From: Bacteroidota bacterium
GTDB lineage: Bacteria; Bacteroidota; Bacteroidia; Chitinophagales; Chitinophagaceae
Length of the DNA stretch: 64,000 nt
Assembly: GCA_023387985.1 (NCBI GenBank)
Contig: JAEWHC010000009.1
Span: 620,001 to 684,000 of the forward strand
Reading direction: 5' to 3'
The notes under the pieces are model-generated. The model had not been told where the DNA came from. It worked only from the letters and a program-made list of their open reading frames with translations, and did not search any database. Of this stretch, positions 18,329 through 28,487 are shown in pieces; the stretch's first letter is position 1; each line of letters opens with the position of its first letter. The position numbers and the translations under genes are program-made.

Positions 18329-19453
18329 TCAACCAGGGGACTTAGGGCCAGTTCTCCAAACTTTGTTTAAATACCGCCTCACCGGCAGATCATAAAAACG
18401 CATTGCTAAATATGCGAAAACAACCAGCAAAGCTATACCACCAAATACAGCGGTATAAAGTTCTGCAGGAGCAGGGTTTTGCGTAGTGTACCAATTTCCG
18501 AAAATCCACATTACCGCATAGTGCGTCATGTAAAGCGGGTAAGAGATGTTTCCTGAAAAGCGGCAAATGCTTTTCCATGAGTTTTCCAGGATTGAACCGG
18601 CGCCCAACGCAACAATCAACGGGAAAAACAAAAGGACAACCAACACTTCAGTGAGCCAGTTCCAGGCTGTCCAGGGCATGAGAAACGCAAAGGACAATAT
18701 GAGCGCCAGGCTTGGGAAACCGGTATTGTTTTTAATGATCCAGTTTGAACGGTAGATCAACAGTCCGGCGGAAAAAGAGTAAGCGATACGTGCGCCTCCA
18801 TGCCAGAAGGTGTCACCGTTCCAGCCGCCCAAAAGATTCCCTGCACTATAGCTGACGTAAACCAGCAATGCCGCCGAAAGGATGGTTAGCCCAATCAGTG
18901 CACGGCGGCCCATCCTGATCAGGATCAATGCATAAAAAATATTGGCTACATATTCCCAGAACAATGACCATGAAGGCGCGTTCAAACCAAAAATGTTGAA
19001 AGCGCGATCTTCCATTGACGGCCAGGGAATGAGAAAAGCAGATGCTAAAAACAGCAACAACAATTTGCCACCGCCATAATTATGCGGCAGGGCAAACGAA
19101 TCCAGGAGCAAAGCCAGCAATCCCAGCACAGCGCCCAAAAAGACCAGCGGATGCAAACGGATCAGCCTGATCTTGAAAAATTCCCATAATCCCATGCTCT
19201 CCACACGGTTGTCGTAGGCATAGCCAACCACAAAACCGGATAAACAGAAAAAGAAATCAACTGCCAGGAAACCATGCGCTATAAAATTTTTACTAAAATC
19301 CGGAAAAATCCATTCCATAAAATGGAAGATGACAACCGCCAAAGCCGCAACGCCCCGGAGGCCATCGAGAATTTCGAAATGCTGCTTTGTTTTATACAGA
19401 TCGGGGGCTGGACTTGCTTTTTTCATCCGGTTGCGGGTTTGAAATGAAATCAA
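18329..19453 (-). CDS. Acyltransferase family 3 membrane protein (OafA/YrhL type)
   Basis: 374 residues with about ten hydrophobic segments. The N-terminal ILDGLRGVAALAVVIFHF (residues about 28-45) is the hallmark of acyltransferase-3 proteins, with the conserved Arg of LRG and the His of FHF; a second signature, LAVDFFFCLSGFV, follows at about residues 63-75. These enzymes transfer acetyl or other acyl groups across the membrane onto surface glycans, lipids or exported compounds. The in-frame ATG at 19426 is an equally plausible start. The gene is divergent from the VanZ-like gene, with 102 bp between starts. The target molecule is unknown. Confidence 0.88.
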   Translation of the reverse strand: MISFQTRNRMKKASPAPDLYKTKQHFEILDGLRGVAALAVVIFHFMEWIFPDFSKNFIAHGFLAVDFFFCLSGFVVGYAYDNRVESMGLWEFFKIRLIRLHPLVFLGAVLGLLALLLDSFALPHNYGGGKLLLLFLASAFLIPWPSMEDRAFNIFGLNAPSWSLFWEYVANIFYALILIRMGRRALIGLTILSAALLVYVSYSAGNLLGGWNGDTFWHGGARIAYSFSAGLLIYRSNWIIKNNTGFPSLALILSFAFLMPWTAWNWLTEVLVVLLFFPLIVALGAGSILENSWKSICRFSGNISYPLYMTHYAVMWIFGNWYTTQNPAPAELYTAVFGGIALLVVFAYLAMRFYDLPVRRYLNKVWRTGPKSPG

Positions 19454-19555
19454 CCCGGAAAGTTAAGCGGCTAAGGCGTATTCATCTGCCTTGCGTCTTT
19501 TAATTATTTTACGGAAACTACAACTTTCGAATGTTTTGATGTTATTTTTAGCAAG

Positions 19556-20104
19556 ATGATTGAAAAACGGAGCGCAGGTAATACGGGCATTGCGGGGAGA
19601 AAATTCACTGCAATATTGATGGCGGCTTATATATTGATCCTGGCCTGGATTCTGCTGTTCAAGTTGGGTGTTCAGTTTCCTTATATGGAATTGAGAAGTG
19701 TGAATCTGATTCCATTTCATGATCCGCTGATGGATACGGGAAGGAGTGATCTGACCGAAAGCATACTCAATGTGCTGATCTTTATCCCATTTGGTGTTTA
19801 TACAGCCATCCTTTTTGAGCGGTGGAAATTTCCGGCCAAACTGCTGCTGTTTTTTATAGTGAGTATGTTGATTGAGATCCTGCAGTATGGATACAGCGTT
19901 GGAGCTTTTGATATAAATGACATTATTACCAATACTACCGGCGGCATTGTTGGTGTGCTTATCTTTCAAGCCACTGAAAGCACAATGAAAAACGGTTTCA
20001 AGGCCAGGAAATTCGTCAATCTTATCGCGTTAATCGCTACGGTTATCATGGTGATCTTTCTGGTATTATTGAAATGGAATATGCTGCCCATACGCTATCA
20101 GTAA
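19556..20104 (+). CDS. VanZ-like family membrane protein
   Basis: 182 residues with four to five hydrophobic segments (about 18-37, 75-92, 100-118, 125-145 and 155-178). The arrangement NLIPFHD after TM1, ILNVLIFIPFGVY in TM2, IEILQYGYSVGAFDINDIITNTTGGIVG near residues 105-140 matches the VanZ fold, including the conserved E-Q and D-D-x-x-x-N-T-x-G motifs. The first VanZ affects teicoplanin resistance, but most homologues have no known function, so resistance should not be assumed. It is followed by the nitrilase gene after 63 bp. Confidence 0.85.
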   Translation: MIEKRSAGNTGIAGRKFTAILMAAYILILAWILLFKLGVQFPYMELRSVNLIPFHDPLMDTGRSDLTESILNVLIFIPFGVYTAILFERWKFPAKLLLFFIVSMLIEILQYGYSVGAFDINDIITNTTGGIVGVLIFQATESTMKNGFKARKFVNLIALIATVIMVIFLVLLKWNMLPIRYQ

Positions 20105-20167
20105 GCGGCATTGCTGCAGCAAATATTTGTACCTTTAGCGCATACCCGCAGGGTAAATTTCATCATC

Positions 20168-21118
20168 ATGAAAAACCTGAAGATATCTACCGCGCAATTT
20201 GAAAACAAAAGCGGAGACAAAGACTATAACCTTTCTGTAATTGAAAAGCTTGCAAAAAAAGCTGCAGAGGAAGGCTCCGGTGTGATCGCATTTCATGAAT
20301 GTTCCGTTACCGGCTATACGTTCGCGAGAAATCTTTCAAAAGTGCGAATGCTGGAGCTCGCTGAGTTTATCCCCGGCGGACCAAGCCTGGAAAAACTAAC
20401 AGATATCGCCAGGCAAAATGAAATTGTCATCCTCGCGGGACTCTTCGAAAAAAATGAACACGATGATCTTTATAAAGCTTATGTATGCGTGGACAAAAAC
20501 GGGCTGGTGGCCAAATTCCGTAAACTGCATCCATTCATAAACAAATGGCTTAAGCCCGGGGACAGTTATTGTGTGTTTGAAATTCAAGGATGGAAATGTG
20601 GCATCCTGATTTGCTATGACAACAACATTATTGAACATGTACGCGCTACCAAACTCCTGGGAGCCAATATTATATTTATGCCGCATGTTACGATGTGTAC
20701 GCCATCGCCAAGGCCGGGTGCAGGTTTTGTTGATCCCAAACTCTGGGCAAACCGCGAAGCGGATCCCACCTCACTGAGACTGGAATTCGATGGCATGAAA
20801 GGACGTGATTGGCTGATGAAGTGGCTTCCATCAAGAGCTTACGACAACGCAATCTACGCTATTTTCTCCAACCCCATAGGCATGGATGATAACCAATTGA
20901 AAAATGGCTGTTCCATGATCATTGACCCCTTCGGCGATATCCTTGCTGAATGCCGCTCATTTGATGACAGCTTTGTAACTGCAACCCTCACCCCTGAAAA
21001 ACTGGAACTTGCGGGGGGCTACAGGTACCTGAAGGCAAGACGGCCCGAACTGTACCGGGATATCATCGGGAAGGAACATACGCCAGAGCAAAAAGTGGCG
21101 TGGCTACAGAATGATTAA
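20168..21118 (+). CDS. Carbon-nitrogen hydrolase (nitrilase superfamily)
   Basis: 316 residues from ATG 20168; an ATG at 20111 would add 19 residues without homology to the family start (KISTAQFE). The catalytic triad of the nitrilase fold is visible: Glu44 in IAFHE, Lys119 in KFRKLHPF and Cys149 in GILICYDN. Superfamily members hydrolyse nitriles, aliphatic amides or carbamoyl groups. The insertion with MPHVTMCTPSPRPGAG after the Cys and the length above 300 are closer to aliphatic amidase or N-carbamoyl amidohydrolase branches than to short omega-amidases. No signal peptide, so cytosolic. It converges on the GH10 gene; no clear link to the xylan genes. Confidence 0.88.
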   Translation: MKNLKISTAQFENKSGDKDYNLSVIEKLAKKAAEEGSGVIAFHECSVTGYTFARNLSKVRMLELAEFIPGGPSLEKLTDIARQNEIVILAGLFEKNEHDDLYKAYVCVDKNGLVAKFRKLHPFINKWLKPGDSYCVFEIQGWKCGILICYDNNIIEHVRATKLLGANIIFMPHVTMCTPSPRPGAGFVDPKLWANREADPTSLRLEFDGMKGRDWLMKWLPSRAYDNAIYAIFSNPIGMDDNQLKNGCSMIIDPFGDILAECRSFDDSFVTATLTPEKLELAGGYRYLKARRPELYRDIIGKEHTPEQKVAWLQND

Positions 21119-21157
21119 AAACCTCAGACAAAATGCAGTTGGTAAACAATCTGAAAC

Positions 21158-22240
21158 CTAGAAATTTACCACCTCCCAATAGGCGGGTTTCCGTTTTAAA
21201 TCTTTATCAAACAACAGGGGATAGTCTGTTCTGCCCTGTACTGGAAAATTGCTCAACCAGGTATACCGGTCGCTGATGTTCCAAAAAGTCACCGAAGTGA
21301 TTGCGCGACGGTATTTCCTGAAAAGCTCAAAAGCCATTTTATAAAAATCGGACTGTTGCCGCGCTTTCTCTGCTGTATAAGCCGTGTCCTGATCGGCTGC
21401 TGTTTGGGTACGGGCTTCATGTTCTTTTCTATAAACAGAAACATCGAGTTCGGTTATGTGGATTTGTAAACCCAGATTTGAAAAATCAGCAAGCGTTTGT
21501 TCCAGTTGTTCACGCGTTGGTTCCATAATCGCCCAATGCCCCTGCAAGCCGATCCCATGAACAGGAATGCCTTTGGCCTTCAAACTTCCAATCATTTGGA
21601 TGATCTTTTTTCTTTTTACCGGATCGATCTCATTGTAATCATTATAAAAAAGCAATGCTTCAGGGTCAGCTGCATGCGCCCACGCAAAGGCGCTGTCAAT
21701 AAAGCCCTCACCGCAAATGCGTATAAAAGCCGTATTGTGGAATTGTTCACCCGGATTATCGGAGATGACCTCATTCAGCACATCCCATGCATAAACTTTT
21801 CCTTTAAAATGGCTGACCACTTCGGTGATGTGATGTTTTATGCGGCTCATCAGCACTTCCCTGCTTACTGTGTCACCTTTGGCATCAGTAAAAAACCATT
21901 TTGGTGCCTGCTTATGCCAAACCAGTACATGGCCACGCATCTTCATATTGTGTTTTCGGGCAAATGCCGCGATCGAGTCGCCACCCGACCAGTTGAACTG
22001 GTTTTCCCGCGGATGCACAGGCCCCATTTTCATGGCGTTTTCGGCGGTGAGGCTATTGAATTCTTTGCGTACAAGGGCGGCTTCGTCGGTTCTTAATGCC
22101 TGCGGCGATACGGCCACGCCAATTGGAAAATAATCCGCGTAATGATCTTTTAATCCTTTTTCGCTGCCAGGGATCTTAGCCATACTGCAGCCAAATAACA
22201 AAACCGGTAGCAGGAAATAAAGGTGTTGAATTTTCATCAT
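21158..22240 (-). CDS. GH10 endo-beta-1,4-xylanase, lipoprotein
   Basis: 360 residues. Lipobox LLFGC places the anchor Cys at about residue 18. A single GH10 TIM barrel follows with NSLTAENAMKMG (about 62-73), RGHVLVWHKQAP (about 102-113), WDVLNEVISD with acid/base Glu157, a YNDYNE motif, and IHITELDVS with nucleophile Glu264, ending with an SVTFWNISDRYTWL segment. GH10 enzymes cut internal xylan linkages and tolerate side chains. The gene overlaps the upstream acetylesterase by 4 bp, so translation is probably coupled. It is the last gene of the operon GH43-GH3-esterase-GH10. No binding module is attached, unlike the second GH10 at 34493. Confidence 0.95.
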   Translation of the reverse strand: MMKIQHLYFLLPVLLFGCSMAKIPGSEKGLKDHYADYFPIGVAVSPQALRTDEAALVRKEFNSLTAENAMKMGPVHPRENQFNWSGGDSIAAFARKHNMKMRGHVLVWHKQAPKWFFTDAKGDTVSREVLMSRIKHHITEVVSHFKGKVYAWDVLNEVISDNPGEQFHNTAFIRICGEGFIDSAFAWAHAADPEALLFYNDYNEIDPVKRKKIIQMIGSLKAKGIPVHGIGLQGHWAIMEPTREQLEQTLADFSNLGLQIHITELDVSVYRKEHEARTQTAADQDTAYTAEKARQQSDFYKMAFELFRKYRRAITSVTFWNISDRYTWLSNFPVQGRTDYPLLFDKDLKRKPAYWEVVNF

Positions 22241-24189
22241 CTAAAATTTTTATCGGTTGCAAATGGTGAAGCCGGAAGGCCTTCTTTATCGAATAAATTG
22301 GCGCCTTCCGGATTATCGGCCCATGCGTAACGCACGGATATTGGTGAAAGAACTTCAGGATTTGAAACCACTACTTTCCTTTTGCCTTTGATGCGGGCAT
22401 TGGCCTGGAAATAGCGGCCGTCTTCGCCTGCGATAGCGAAATGCTTCAGCGGCTGCCTGTCGCCGGATATCAATCCGTTGCCCGTATTTATGAATTTCAG
22501 GGTAATTTTTTTTCTGCCGCTTTTCATGGATGCAAACAAAGGGCCAATGGTGTTGCCGGGTTTTTCAAAAATGGGGTATTCCATTTTGCCGGCCAGGATG
22601 GCGAGGCGCCTTCCTACCGCCTCTTTATTTTCAGGATGAATATCATTCCATTCCCCAAGATCTAAAGCTACAACCAACCCGGTTTTTGGATCATTGGTCA
22701 GCTTGAGTTGTTCGTTTCTCAGTATCGCCCAACTGCTGTTGTGTTGTGGTGTAGGCTGGGCTTCCATATACGCCGGTAACTGCACCACCAGAAAATTGAA
22801 TTGCTTTTTAAAGGCGCCGCGCCAGTCTTTGATGAGGGCGCTCATTATGTCCGAATAATTTTCAGGATTTCCGGCATTGCTTTCGCCCTGGTACCACAAT
22901 ACGCCTTCAATCGTGTAATTGCTAACGGGCGCTATCATGGCATTGTACAATCCACCCGGTTTCCAACGAATGAAAGTGGTGGAGGGGGTTGGCCTCTCTG
23001 CCCTGGCGCCGATGTGAAAATCCCAAAGACCGGAAAGATCAACCGTGTCGGCCGCTGTTCTTATTTCATATTTTTTTCCGGGTACAAAACCCCCTTTGCC
23101 GCTGTTGTTTACCACACGTATGGAAATGACCTGGTAGCCTGGTTTTAAAAATCCGGCCGGGAATTCATAACGGCGGGAAGGATATTGGTAGGAAGTCGTG
23201 CCCAGGAATTTACCATCAATAAAAATACTGTCTGCATCAACGATACGGCCCATTTCTAAAACTCCGGCTTGCGCGGATATAGATGGATGAATGAATATTC
23301 TTTTCACATACCAGGCCACGCCATTGAAAGGTTCTACATAATCTGACCAATATCCGGGTATCCTCATTTTTTGAGCATGCGGGTCTATGTTCCAGCGTTG
23401 GATATGGTTATTCAAAACTTCTTTTTCCAGCAATCCTTCGACCCATTCCTGTATATCCTTGCGTTCGATTTGTTCGGTTTCTGTAATTAGCGCATCATCC
23501 TTCCATTTTTGCATTTCCTGCCATGATTCCGGAAATGCTTTCAATGCCTCTTCGCTCATCCAGGCTTGAGCCGGGGAACCGCCCATTGAGGCGTTAATAA
23601 TGCCGACCGGGACTTTATATTTTTGATATAACGCCTTAGCAAAAAAATATCCGACGGCTGTAAAATCCCGCATGGTTTCCGGTGAAGCTTTCAGCCATTT
23701 TGCGTTTCCTGTTATTTCATGTTGAGCATTTTTAAAATTGTAGGCATCCGGCACAAGAAAGGTCCGGATAAATGGATTGGTAGAATTGGCGATTTCTTCG
23801 GCATAGCGGTATTTCAACCGGTCACTCAGGGTTTGCTCCATATTGCTCTGACCGCTTGCCAGCCAGACTTTGCCAAACAGTATATCACGCACAATAATTG
23901 TATTGGAAGCAACAAATTTCATTTCGGCGGGTTCGGCAGATCGTTTTTGTGGCGGCAATTTAAATGACCATTCGCCATCGCTGTTTGCGCTTGTGGTTTG
24001 GGCTAGGCTTTTAAATTCAAGCTTTATTATTTCACCAGGCGAAGACCACCCCCAAATTGTTATGGTGGTATTTTCCTGCAATACCAGGCCATCACTGATG
24101 AGTTGAGGCAAACGGATCTGCGCCCGGGCATCATGAACGGCAAAGAGGAGATTGTATACCAGAAAACCAAAAACTACCGCATGCTTCAT
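22237..24189 (-). CDS. Sialate-O-acetylesterase-family protein, probable acetylxylan esterase
   Basis: 650 residues with a signal peptide ending in DARAQ (type I cleavage). The SGNH-like esterase (SASA) domain starts with VWLASGQSNMEQ, nucleophile Ser115, continues with AVGYFFAKAL and INASMGGSPAQAWMS, is interrupted by a beta-sandwich of about 150 residues (about 290-400), resumes with GVLWYQGESNAGNPENYSD, and has a DIHPENKEAVGRRLA block supplying the Asp-x-x-His pair. In this neighbourhood deacetylation of acetylated xylan is far more likely than sialic acid metabolism. It starts 15 bp after the GH3 stop on the same strand and overlaps the GH10 start. Confidence 0.9.
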   Translation of the reverse strand: MKHAVVFGFLVYNLLFAVHDARAQIRLPQLISDGLVLQENTTITIWGWSSPGEIIKLEFKSLAQTTSANSDGEWSFKLPPQKRSAEPAEMKFVASNTIIVRDILFGKVWLASGQSNMEQTLSDRLKYRYAEEIANSTNPFIRTFLVPDAYNFKNAQHEITGNAKWLKASPETMRDFTAVGYFFAKALYQKYKVPVGIINASMGGSPAQAWMSEEALKAFPESWQEMQKWKDDALITETEQIERKDIQEWVEGLLEKEVLNNHIQRWNIDPHAQKMRIPGYWSDYVEPFNGVAWYVKRIFIHPSISAQAGVLEMGRIVDADSIFIDGKFLGTTSYQYPSRRYEFPAGFLKPGYQVISIRVVNNSGKGGFVPGKKYEIRTAADTVDLSGLWDFHIGARAERPTPSTTFIRWKPGGLYNAMIAPVSNYTIEGVLWYQGESNAGNPENYSDIMSALIKDWRGAFKKQFNFLVVQLPAYMEAQPTPQHNSSWAILRNEQLKLTNDPKTGLVVALDLGEWNDIHPENKEAVGRRLAILAGKMEYPIFEKPGNTIGPLFASMKSGRKKITLKFINTGNGLISGDRQPLKHFAIAGEDGRYFQANARIKGKRKVVVSNPEVLSPISVRYAWADNPEGANLFDKEGLPASPFATDKNFR

Positions 24190-24204
24190 TTTTTCTTCTT
24201 CTTT

Positions 24205-26811
24205 TTAACGTACAAGGATTTGTGCCGAAACTGGTATTCCGCTGGTGGTTTTGTTGCCAACACCAGGCTGTCCGCCCCCGATGGAAATGGTGAATTTGCC
24301 GGCAGGCTGATAGCTGTTGCCATTTTCATCTACAAGGCCCATATCTTCAGGCAACAGGTTAAATGAAACGAGTTGGCTCTGTCCTGCGGGGATAAATAGC
24401 CGTTGAAATCCCTTTAATGCCCTTATGGGTTGCGCATGTGTTTTTCCTTCATGCTGCACATACAACTGTACCACTTCATCACCATCTTTTGAACCGGTGT
24501 TTTCAACCCGCACCTGCACGGCAAGCGGTTGGCCTCTGGTGATTTCATTTTTAACTGAAGGGTGATGGTATTTAAAATGGGTATAGCTCAATCCATATCC
24601 AAAAGGATATAGCGCTTCGCCGTCAAAATAACGGTACGTGCGGCCTTTCATGTCATAATCGCTGAAATCGGGCAGGTCAGTATCGGTTTTATAAAAAGTA
24701 ACCGGCAATCTTCCTCCGGGATTGTAGTCGCCAAACAGTACGTCGACGATAGCGGTTCCGGCGCTTTGGCCACCATACCATGTATTCAGCATTGCTGGTA
24801 TATTTTCAGATTCCCAGGGCGTGGCAATTGCAGAACCGGTCATCATCACAAATATCACGGGTTTGCCCGTTTCTTTCAACGCCTTCATCAGGCTGGTTTG
24901 AACAGCGGGTAACATGATGGAAGTGCGGTCACCGCCATTGAACCCCGGGTAATTTACCGGCATTTCTTCGCCTTCAAGCTGCGGTGAAATTCCACCGGCA
25001 AAAATATAAGCATCTGCATTCCCTGTTCTTTGTATGAGTTGCGCAAAGTCCGTCTTCACATAATTTCCGGCACGCAGGTAAATGGAAGAATTGCCTTCAT
25101 TTTGAAAATGCTCGACCACTATTTTATAGGATTGCCCTTTCTGTACGTGGAGGTCAAATGGCTTCGCACCCCAGCGGTTTCTTTCCCAACTATCGATCTT
25201 CAATTCACCATTTACAAAAAGCCGGTATCCATCATCCCCGGCAATTTCAAAATGAATGGTGCGTGTCTCAGGTGCTTCAATGATCGCTGTATAACGGGTA
25301 CTGAAATAATTGGGGCCGATGCCTTCCACCGGCGCTTGTCCCTCAGTTCGGAAATAATCAATTTCTTTTAGCGTGGTGGTCAACACAGGGTTGCCTTTTA
25401 GCGCTGTATTGCCAAAAAATTCCGCTTTCACCCCTTTGCTGAACAATGTGGCATAGTCTTCAAAAACCATCAGGGTATCATTGGTGAAATTGATGGCCTG
25501 TTCATAAATTACGTCCACCCCGGCGCCCAGTTTTTCTTTGAGCCCATCGAGTAAGCTAACCACTCTTGTTGGAATTCCGTTGTAATTTCCGAGTACTGAA
25601 ATTTTATTATCCGCATTGGGGCCAAGCAGCACGATGCGCCTGATTTGTTTGCTTAACGGTAAGGTATTGTTGTCGTTTTTTAGCAGCACAATGCTTTGCC
25701 TGGCCATTTTTAACGCGTGATCGCCATGTTTTTTGGCTTCAAGCATTTCATCCCCAACTGTGCCAAACGGCACCGATGCCGGAGGATCAAAAAGGCCAAG
25801 CCGGTAACGAATGGTAAAAAGTCTTTTTACCGAAGCGTCAATGGCCGCTTCGGGTACACGTCCCTCTTTTACGGCCTGTGCGAGTGTAAGCAAAACATCC
25901 TGGCCACATTCCACATCATTGCCATGCATCACAGCATCCACAGCAGTGGAAATTTTGTCGGGATGTGTTTTATGGAACTGAAAAAAGTCATTCAACGCCC
26001 AGCAATCCGTGGTTACATATCCTGTGAAATTCCATTGCCTGCGCAGGATATCCATCATCAGCAAGTCATTAGCGCAGCACGGTTTGGAATAAACCGCATT
26101 ATATGCGCACATTACCCCTGCGACATGTGCTTCCGTTACCAATTTTTTGAAAGCGGGCAAATACGTATCCCAAAGATCGAATGCTGAGGGATCGAAATTG
26201 TCTGAATGGCGTGTTGGTTCCGGACCGCTGTGTACGGCAAAATGTTTGGCGCAAGCCGCGGCCAGCAAATATTTTGGATCATCGCCCTGTAATCCACGCA
26301 CAAATGCCGCGCCGAGGTTACCTGTCAGAAAAGGATCCTCACCATAGGTTTCCTGCCCACGGCCCCAGCGCGGGTCACGAAAAATATTGATATTGGGTGT
26401 CCAGTAGGTGAGCCCAAGGTAGCGTTGCCCTTCCAGGCCTTCGCGAATGCCTTTGTTGTAAACGGCACGTCCTTCAATGGCTGAGTAGTTGGCCATCATC
26501 CTGAGTGAAGTGGTGTCCCAGGTAGCAGCCATACCAATGGCCTGTGGATATGAAGTGGTATGAAAAGGCGTTCTCGCGACACCGTGCAAAACTTCATTCC
26601 ACCAGTTATACGCTGGAATGCCCAGGCGGGGAATGGCCGGTGCGGTGTGCATCATTTGTCCGACTTTTTCTTCCAACGTCATGCGGCTCACCGCATCATC
26701 CACCCTTTTTTCGAAAGCAATTGCGGGGTCCCACATCGGGTATTGTTTGTAATCCTGTCCTGAAACCTGTACACCCGTTCCTAGCAACATCAATAATAAT
26801 AATTTTTTCAT
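24205..26811 (-). CDS. GH3 beta-xylosidase with inserted PA14 domain
   Basis: 868 residues from ATG 26811; the ATG at 26835 would add eight residues in front of a normal signal peptide (KKLLLLMLLGTGVQVSGQ). GH3 barrel motifs: MTLEEKVGQM, YNWWNEVLHGVAR, ETYGEDPFLTG, KHFAVHSGPE and YVTTDCWAL with nucleophile Asp269. A PA14 beta-barrel (about residues 460-600, GDDGYRLFVNGELK) is inserted in the C-terminal alpha/beta domain, as in many large GH3 enzymes, where it shapes the active-site entrance. A fibronectin-III-like domain closes the protein. The NWWNEVLHG motif is characteristic of the beta-xylosidase/arabinofuranosidase branch. It probably removes xylose from xylo-oligosaccharides in the periplasm. 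Confidence 0.92.
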   Translation of the reverse strand: MKKLLLLMLLGTGVQVSGQDYKQYPMWDPAIAFEKRVDDAVSRMTLEEKVGQMMHTAPAIPRLGIPAYNWWNEVLHGVARTPFHTTSYPQAIGMAATWDTTSLRMMANYSAIEGRAVYNKGIREGLEGQRYLGLTYWTPNINIFRDPRWGRGQETYGEDPFLTGNLGAAFVRGLQGDDPKYLLAAACAKHFAVHSGPEPTRHSDNFDPSAFDLWDTYLPAFKKLVTEAHVAGVMCAYNAVYSKPCCANDLLMMDILRRQWNFTGYVTTDCWALNDFFQFHKTHPDKISTAVDAVMHGNDVECGQDVLLTLAQAVKEGRVPEAAIDASVKRLFTIRYRLGLFDPPASVPFGTVGDEMLEAKKHGDHALKMARQSIVLLKNDNNTLPLSKQIRRIVLLGPNADNKISVLGNYNGIPTRVVSLLDGLKEKLGAGVDVIYEQAINFTNDTLMVFEDYATLFSKGVKAEFFGNTALKGNPVLTTTLKEIDYFRTEGQAPVEGIGPNYFSTRYTAIIEAPETRTIHFEIAGDDGYRLFVNGELKIDSWERNRWGAKPFDLHVQKGQSYKIVVEHFQNEGNSSIYLRAGNYVKTDFAQLIQRTGNADAYIFAGGISPQLEGEEMPVNYPGFNGGDRTSIMLPAVQTSLMKALKETGKPVIFVMMTGSAIATPWESENIPAMLNTWYGGQSAGTAIVDVLFGDYNPGGRLPVTFYKTDTDLPDFSDYDMKGRTYRYFDGEALYPFGYGLSYTHFKYHHPSVKNEITRGQPLAVQVRVENTGSKDGDEVVQLYVQHEGKTHAQPIRALKGFQRLFIPAGQSQLVSFNLLPEDMGLVDENGNSYQPAGKFTISIGGGQPGVGNKTTSGIPVSAQILVR

Positions 26812-26840
26812 ATACATTAATTTACAGCAATACAAGCCAG

Positions 26841-28487
26841 TTATTTATCGGTTTTCTGTTCAAACCAGTCAAATTTTGCGGTATTGTCTGAAGGGTGGCC
26901 GTTGCTGGTAGCATACATCGCATGGACGGCGCCCACAAAACCTCCGGCAGTTTTGGTGGAAAGAAATTTCGCATCCACATGGCTTTTCAGTAAATTCCAA
27001 TGACCCGCTTTTTCGGCGAAATAGAAATTATAGTGATCGGCCCTGGCTTCAATCTTTAATTCGATGGGTAATGTGTTTTCATTAAGATTTACTGAAGCGA
27101 GAATTACACTGCCCTGATCCGGTCCGCTCTTTATTAATTCGATCACCGGATTATTGTCGCGGATTGTTTTCACCAACAAATAATAATGCGCGTCATTTTC
27201 ATATATGATCAACCCGGCGGATTCTTTATCATTGGCTGCCGAAAATTCCATCCTGGTGGCCGCATGCCCAATCATGTGCGACTGCCGGAAACCGACAAAG
27301 GATGGATTTGCGGGGCCTGCCACCGTTTCGGCGCGCAGTGTTAATTGGAGAACCCCTTGTTGAATGCTGTGCCATTTTTCTGTTGGCGTCCGCAAGAAAA
27401 GATAGCGGAAATTCAGTTCCGGATTTTCGAAATCATCCCTAAAAACAAAGGAGCCATTGAATCGCTCACCCTCCGGTTCGGCGATGGCATTGATGGGGTA
27501 CGTGGCTTTTACCACATCCTGCTGGAGATCAAAAACGGGCCAGTCATCCTCCCATTTTACAGGTGCCATAAATGTTTCCCGCCCGGTATTGTAATGGTTG
27601 TCCTCATAAGGTCTGCAACCCAAAAAAACGCCGTACCAATTGCCATCGGGGCCTTCAAAAATATCCGCGTGGCCGGTGGAGGTTATGGGATCCGGCCGCT
27701 CTTTGGGCAAGTGTCGTTGGGTCAGTATAGGGTTTTTTTGATAGGCAATAAATGGTTCAGCCAAAGATCGGCTCCTGAAAATGACTTCGCTGTGATTTTC
27801 CTCTGTTCCGCCTTCGGCAGCCATGAGATAATACCAGCCATTGCGCTTGTATAAATGCGGCCCCTCAATCCACACCGGCTTTTTCGAGAGATCCACGCCG
27901 CCATTTACAAGAATGCGGTTATCACCAATGGCTTTCAGTGTGTTGGGCTGTAATTCCAGGATGCGTATGGTGCAATGACCATCATAGAGTGGTTTGTTGT
28001 CCGGCGCACCGCTGTTGTACACTACGTACACTTTTCCATCTTCATCAAAAAATAAGGATGGATCTATGCCAATGGCTTCCGGGATCCAATGGGGTTCGGA
28101 CCATTTATTGCTTTTGGGATCGGTACTCGTTACTACATAATTTCCCTTACCGCCGATTACTGTACAGGCTACATAAAACAAGCCATCGTGGTAAGCTATT
28201 GCCGGTGCATACAGGCCCTGGTGATTGTTGAAACCATGCAGGTTTAATTGTTCGGGGTCGTTCATCACATTGCCGACCTGTTTCCAGTTCAAAAGGTCCT
28301 TGGAATGAAATATGGGCAAGCCCGGAAAATAAGCAAATGTGGAATTGACCATATAATAATCCTCTCCGGCCCGGCAGACTGACGGATCAGGATAAAAACC
28401 TTTTAATACGGGATTTTTAAAAACCTGAGCGGAAACCGCAGCGGAACAAAACAACAATAGGCAGAGGATCTTAAAATTGCGGATCAT
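26841..28487 (-). CDS. GH43 beta-xylosidase / alpha-L-arabinofuranosidase with C-terminal beta-sandwich
   Basis: 548 residues with a type I signal peptide ending SAAVSA. The five-bladed beta-propeller carries the three GH43 acidic residues: Asp34 in GFYPDPS (base), Asp in GIDPSLF (about 143) and Glu in WIEGPHLYK (acid, about 208). A C-terminal concanavalin-like domain (about residues 345-540), including FVGFRQSHM and AGLIIYENDAHYYLL, matches the GH43 C2 domain found in beta-xylosidases. It is the first gene of a four-gene operon and is separated from uxuA by 202 bp that should hold the promoter. Confidence 0.93.
   Translation of the reverse strand: MIRNFKILCLLLFCSAAVSAQVFKNPVLKGFYPDPSVCRAGEDYYMVNSTFAYFPGLPIFHSKDLLNWKQVGNVMNDPEQLNLHGFNNHQGLYAPAIAYHDGLFYVACTVIGGKGNYVVTSTDPKSNKWSEPHWIPEAIGIDPSLFFDEDGKVYVVYNSGAPDNKPLYDGHCTIRILELQPNTLKAIGDNRILVNGGVDLSKKPVWIEGPHLYKRNGWYYLMAAEGGTEENHSEVIFRSRSLAEPFIAYQKNPILTQRHLPKERPDPITSTGHADIFEGPDGNWYGVFLGCRPYEDNHYNTGRETFMAPVKWEDDWPVFDLQQDVVKATYPINAIAEPEGERFNGSFVFRDDFENPELNFRYLFLRTPTEKWHSIQQGVLQLTLRAETVAGPANPSFVGFRQSHMIGHAATRMEFSAANDKESAGLIIYENDAHYYLLVKTIRDNNPVIELIKSGPDQGSVILASVNLNENTLPIELKIEARADHYNFYFAEKAGHWNLLKSHVDAKFLSTKTAGGFVGAVHAMYATSNGHPSDNTAKFDWFEQKTDK

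Noticed and set aside
18090..18345. Two short plus-strand frames after the decarboxylase
   Set aside because: About 60 codons each, in AT-rich intergenic DNA, no domain and no ribosome-binding or promoter signals of note.
16691..21118. Gene block between the two glycan modules as an inserted mobile island
   Set aside because: No integrase, transposase, flanking repeats or obvious base-composition break was seen.
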